Source: Fistularia commersonii
Taxonomy: Eukaryota > Chordata > Actinopteri > Syngnathiformes > Fistulariidae
NCBI GenBank assembly: GCA_037954325.1
Contig: JBBMNZ010000002.1
Coordinates: 11,904,679-11,968,678 of the forward strand
Length of the DNA stretch: 64,000 nt
Direction: 5' to 3'
The number at the start of each line of letters is the position of its first letter. Positions within the stretch are counted from its first letter, which is position 1. The position numbers were made by a program, and so were the translations under genes. Shown in pieces: positions 60,263 to 64,000 of the stretch. A model generated the notes under the pieces. The model searched no databases. It was not told the DNA's origin and was given only the letters and a program-made list of their open reading frames with translations.

Positions 60263-60481
60263 TTTATCCTTTATTAATCCCCATGAGGAAATTGATTCTC
60301 TGCAATTAACCCATCATGGATGAGCCATGAGCAGTCGGCTGCCATCCACCAGCACCAAGGGAGCAGTTAAGGGTTCAGTGTCTTGCTCAACAACACTTCA
60401 ACACATTAGGAGGAGCCAGTAATCGAACCAGGAATGTTCAATTCTAAAGACGATTGGTCTACGTCCTGCGGCACACCGCCC
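60263..60481 (+). repeat. Fish retroposon-type relic
   Basis: The order TTTATTAATCCCCATGAGG, GAAATTGATTCTCTGC, GCAGTTAAGGGTTCAGTG, TCTTGCTCAACAACACTTC, AGTAATCGAACCAGGAA and CGGCACACCGCCC is that of a common teleost interspersed repeat. It has no coding frame. Exact family assignment needs a repeat library. Confidence 0.6.
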
Positions 60482-63400
60482 TTTTCTAACTGTTTGTCAT
60501 AAAGTGTTTTACACAATTTAGTGTCATCACAATAAACTGCCCACCAAAAGTGTTTAAAGATTTTGTTACAAGGCTGTTGCCATAGTTAAATAGTGTGGAA
60601 ATAAAAGCTTTTAAAAGGATGTATGTGTGTTTGAAAGATACAGTTAATTGTATTTTTGAAATATGTCAAATGTTTGCCAAAAGTAAAACTAGACAGGTTT
60701 ACAATGGGCTCTGAGAGCAATTATAACTATCACAGTCAGTTTTTAGTGCAGAGCTGAAGAAGCTTAAAAGGTGACAGGTAAAGCTTTGTGTGATCTGCAC
60801 AACAATGGAATAAAATAGAATATTTCTGGATGACAGACACAGTCGCCCATTTGGTATGAGAGAAATTTTGTAGAGCTGTTTCAGATATTCCTACCCAGTG
60901 TATCAGCCTTTCTCAGCAATGCTATAATCAACCCCTTCAAAGGGTACAATCCATCAATGGATAAGAGTCTTTTTTGGATTACAATTCAACCGGAGCACCT
61001 GCTGTCGTGTTGGATAAAAGCCAGGTGATGACTGATGAAGGCAGTGTCAAGGATTTTTCTCAGGCTGGTTTTATGAAATTGTTATTTTAAATGTATTATC
61101 TATTTTGTGGGAAGTTCCAGTCCAATTTTTGTCCTGTTTGTTTATTAGCTTTGTTTTGGATTGGATTTCATTGGATTTCTTTAATTTACAATAAATAAAT
61201 GAATCACTAATGGTGTTCTTTAGCTATTTGCTGTTGGAGGGCAAAATAATAAAACAAATACTTTTTCAATTAATTATAATAAACTTCTCAAAGTTCACAT
61301 CACTCTCGGTTGTGGAACAAAGAAAACAGTCTTGAATAAAAATCTGTTCTAAGGATTGAAGGATTGAGTAGTTTTCTGGGAAGTGTGCTTTTGTGTTCTT
61401 TACCATTTTATTTCATTGCTATGATAAATCTTTCCTCTCACAGGATACCTGCAGACAGGAATTTTTCCACCTCACCTCTGCTTTCCAGCACGGCTGTTTA
61501 CTAGGTCTAGTCTGTAGTTGAGGAGGAGGAAGACTATCTAAAATGAACCCACAGACAGATTTTAAACAACCAATTTGCTGGCATATGTTTTTACACAGAT
61601 AATACCAATCTCGCAAGTGAAAAAAAACTGGCATTTATGAAAATACATAGTCATTGCTAGTACATCTACACTCCAGTAGATCCACATAATGCCACACACC
61701 CCAAAAGAAAAATCTTTACATTGATATTTCTTGATTTGATATGTTATAGTAATGAATACACTGGGCAGGTTGGAGAAGCAACTCAGCCATGTGACAGCAA
61801 AGTATTGGTGAGAAAGAGTTCGGAGAACGGTGCTGATTCAAGGGGAGTTGAAAACAGTCATGTGTGTTTGGCTACAGGGACAGCATGAACAATGTTTGGA
61901 AGGAGTGTTCTATATTATTACAATTCTCACTGTCCTGTATCATGGGTCCTGGCAGGGATGACAAGCATCTGATGTGGGGATGGTTACTGAGGAGTGGCAG
62001 AATAATTCGATAATGTTTGAAACTTGGTACTGTGGAAGTAGTGTGTAAGGAGTCACTTTGGATTTATTAGTATGCGCTACAGTCCAGACTCTGGGATCAC
62101 TGATGATCAGTGAAGCAGGAGGTGGATTGCTAGACTGTACAATACTCAAACCACATTATGGACATGGCAGCAGACACAAATCTGCTGTTAAATCTCTCAT
62201 TCTAATCTAATTTTCAAAGGTAAAACCATCATACAAATAGCCTAGTGACTTTTTCAACCCGCATCAACCCATCCACTCAGTCTGAAAATCCCATAATATG
62301 TTTGTAAGACCTCAGTTTTTCCATCCAGTAATATGAAACTGGCCTCAGTAGATTTAGCCTGACAGATGCCGCCCAATAACAGCAGCAGTCACTAGAATGG
62401 AGTCTGATGGAGTCTTAATAGTTTTGCAGAGCCGAACAAATGTTAGGGAGACATGAGATAAAGTGATTGGACTATAGGACGAGGGGTGCGGGCGAGGCAA
62501 GAGAGGGTTAGCAAGATACATGATGAGCTAAATTAAACAGACAACTGTTAAAGGCTGGCCACTCGCTGCCTATTTTAGCTCCTTAGAAACTGAGATACAT
62601 GTACTGCACTACACAATACCCTTATGACCACAAATGGACTCAGCTCCTGGCATGATTTCACACACATGCACTGTGGTGGGACATGTGGCATAAGATCATA
62701 CTTGATGACACGTGAATTGCCGAGGATGTAAACACGATGCTAGATGTGACTGCAGACAGGTTTGAAGGAATTGCAGAAGATGTAACAGGGGAACACTCTA
62801 AATGGCGCTCTAGTAAGACAGGCAATGAATCACTGCTGACCAGGCAGTAAAAGTTGTTCTGCAGTCAAGTAGATATTTAACAAAGTGATCTGGAAATAGT
62901 TTGTAAAAAGGCATGTATCACACAGGAATGTTACCATTACACTTGTTAATTTAGGCTCTAAACGAAGATAATCTCCACAGTACATCACCCATTTTTTGGT
63001 CAGTTTGTTTTTATTTCAGAAATTTTAGCAGCCTGCCACTCTGGATGACAGTTTTATTCTCATCGTCCATCACATTAATTCAGTCTGAGATATATAACAT
63101 ATAAAATTAAAGACAGAAACTATGCATGGTTCTAAGAACAAAAATCATGATCACTTTGGTGGTCTTGCCATTCAAATGAGTAATTTGACTTTTTTTCCTT
63201 GTTCATTCCAGTCCTTCAAGTTTTCAAGCTATTTCTCTTCCACTGCTCTTTCCTTGCATAGTGGATTGCAAAGCCACCATACCAAAAAAGGATAATGCTC
63301 ATTAGCACAAATTATGCAGCTAAAGCATTTATGTTTTTCAGCCTTGCAGCAGCCTGCACGGCACTTCTAGTAATCTGAATCCTAATTACTTTACAAAAGT

Positions 63401-64000
63401 TAAATCCAAAAATAACCAAACAAAGACCATCTGCAGGCCAGGAATGCTGTTCAGTAATGCCAGTAAAAACAGATCTCAAATAATGAACATGAAAGACACA
63501 TCATTTTCAGAGGAATTCCTTTAGAGAAAAAAAATGTGGGGACTGAACTTAGCTTCTGTACCGTGTGCAGCCTGGATAACTGCATTTGCATGCATGTGTG
63601 CTTAACACAACATGATTTTCTGAAAGACCCGTCCAACATTTGACTTGATTTAAGACAGTCAAAACTGAGTATATCTCTTCCATTCTGTTGCACCACGTGT
63701 ATTTTGCTGATCCTGTGTGCATTAAGAACATTTCCTGAGAGGTCCACTCAAAGCATTCAATTTATTCACTCACCAAATGAGGTCGACAGCTGGCCATAGC
63801 AACTACAAATGTGAGAGTGGCTCTGAATAGCTCATGGCCGGCTTCCACCAGCTCTCATGCATCACAGCTTGAGCAATCAACCTTGACTTGACACAACAGC
63901 AGCCTGCTGTGACTCGAGCCCCTGCCCTGCATTTCCCCTGTACGTTTCAGCTGGGAGGAGTTGGAACTGGTGGATTGAACTCCCCCCATGTGAGGGTATA

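Larger units (their letters stand above)
56485..64000 (-). other. itga9: Probable itga9 intron or upstream region
   Basis: No propeller (FG-GAP) exon could be found on the minus strand. Visible features are the long CA microsatellite (60032-60120) and a retroposon relic (60263-60481). Confidence 0.5.

Noticed and set aside
63771..63850. Minus-strand stretch ending in a good donor (TTTG|GTGAGTG) with FVVAMASCRPHL
   Set aside because: The translated sequence does not match an FG-GAP repeat and no acceptor of suitable phase was found; a single donor-like match is expected by chance.

Overview
The window is nuclear DNA of a teleost fish. Genes are split into short exons by AT-rich introns, CA/TA microsatellites are frequent, and several relics resemble repeats common in fish genomes. 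The protein orders match vertebrate families. No prokaryotic, plasmid, phage or CRISPR feature is present.

Layout. (1) 1845-15340, minus strand: a complete fibulin-7 gene (fbln7), 8 coding exons, 443 residues: signal peptide, coiled coil, sushi domain, EGF modules and fibulin C-terminal module. (2) 16838-23463, plus strand: a complete zc3h6 gene, 12 coding exons, 1128 residues, three CCCH zinc fingers, head-to-head with fbln7 across about 1.5 kb. That gap holds a TATA box and three evenly spaced CCAAT boxes. (3) 25024-30246, minus strand: a seven-exon gene for a 1449-residue protein of the alpha-catenin/vinculin superfamily, tail-to-tail with zc3h6. It is much longer than alpha-catenin (about 900) or vinculin (about 1070), and 1094 of its residues lie in one exon. 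I do not recognise it as a named gene. (4) 33875 to at least 49610, minus strand: the 3' half of integrin alpha-9 (itga9), 14 coding exons, 502 residues, ending in the transmembrane helix and GFFRRR cytoplasmic tail. Its 5' half lies beyond the right edge. The last 14 kb is mostly itga9 intron with long microsatellites.

The exon chains were assembled by hand from splice sites, reading phase and similarity to remembered family members. In all four genes the exon phases close exactly to the stop codon, which is strong internal support. The genes do not form an operon. Fbln7 (secreted matrix), itga9 (matrix receptor) and the catenin-like protein (predicted actin linker) share an adhesion theme, but their linkage may be chance.

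The two most notable signals are an AT-AC, U12-type intron placed exactly between zinc fingers 2 and 3 of zc3h6 (20192-20293), and the oversized alpha-catenin-like protein with its 3.3-kb internal exon.
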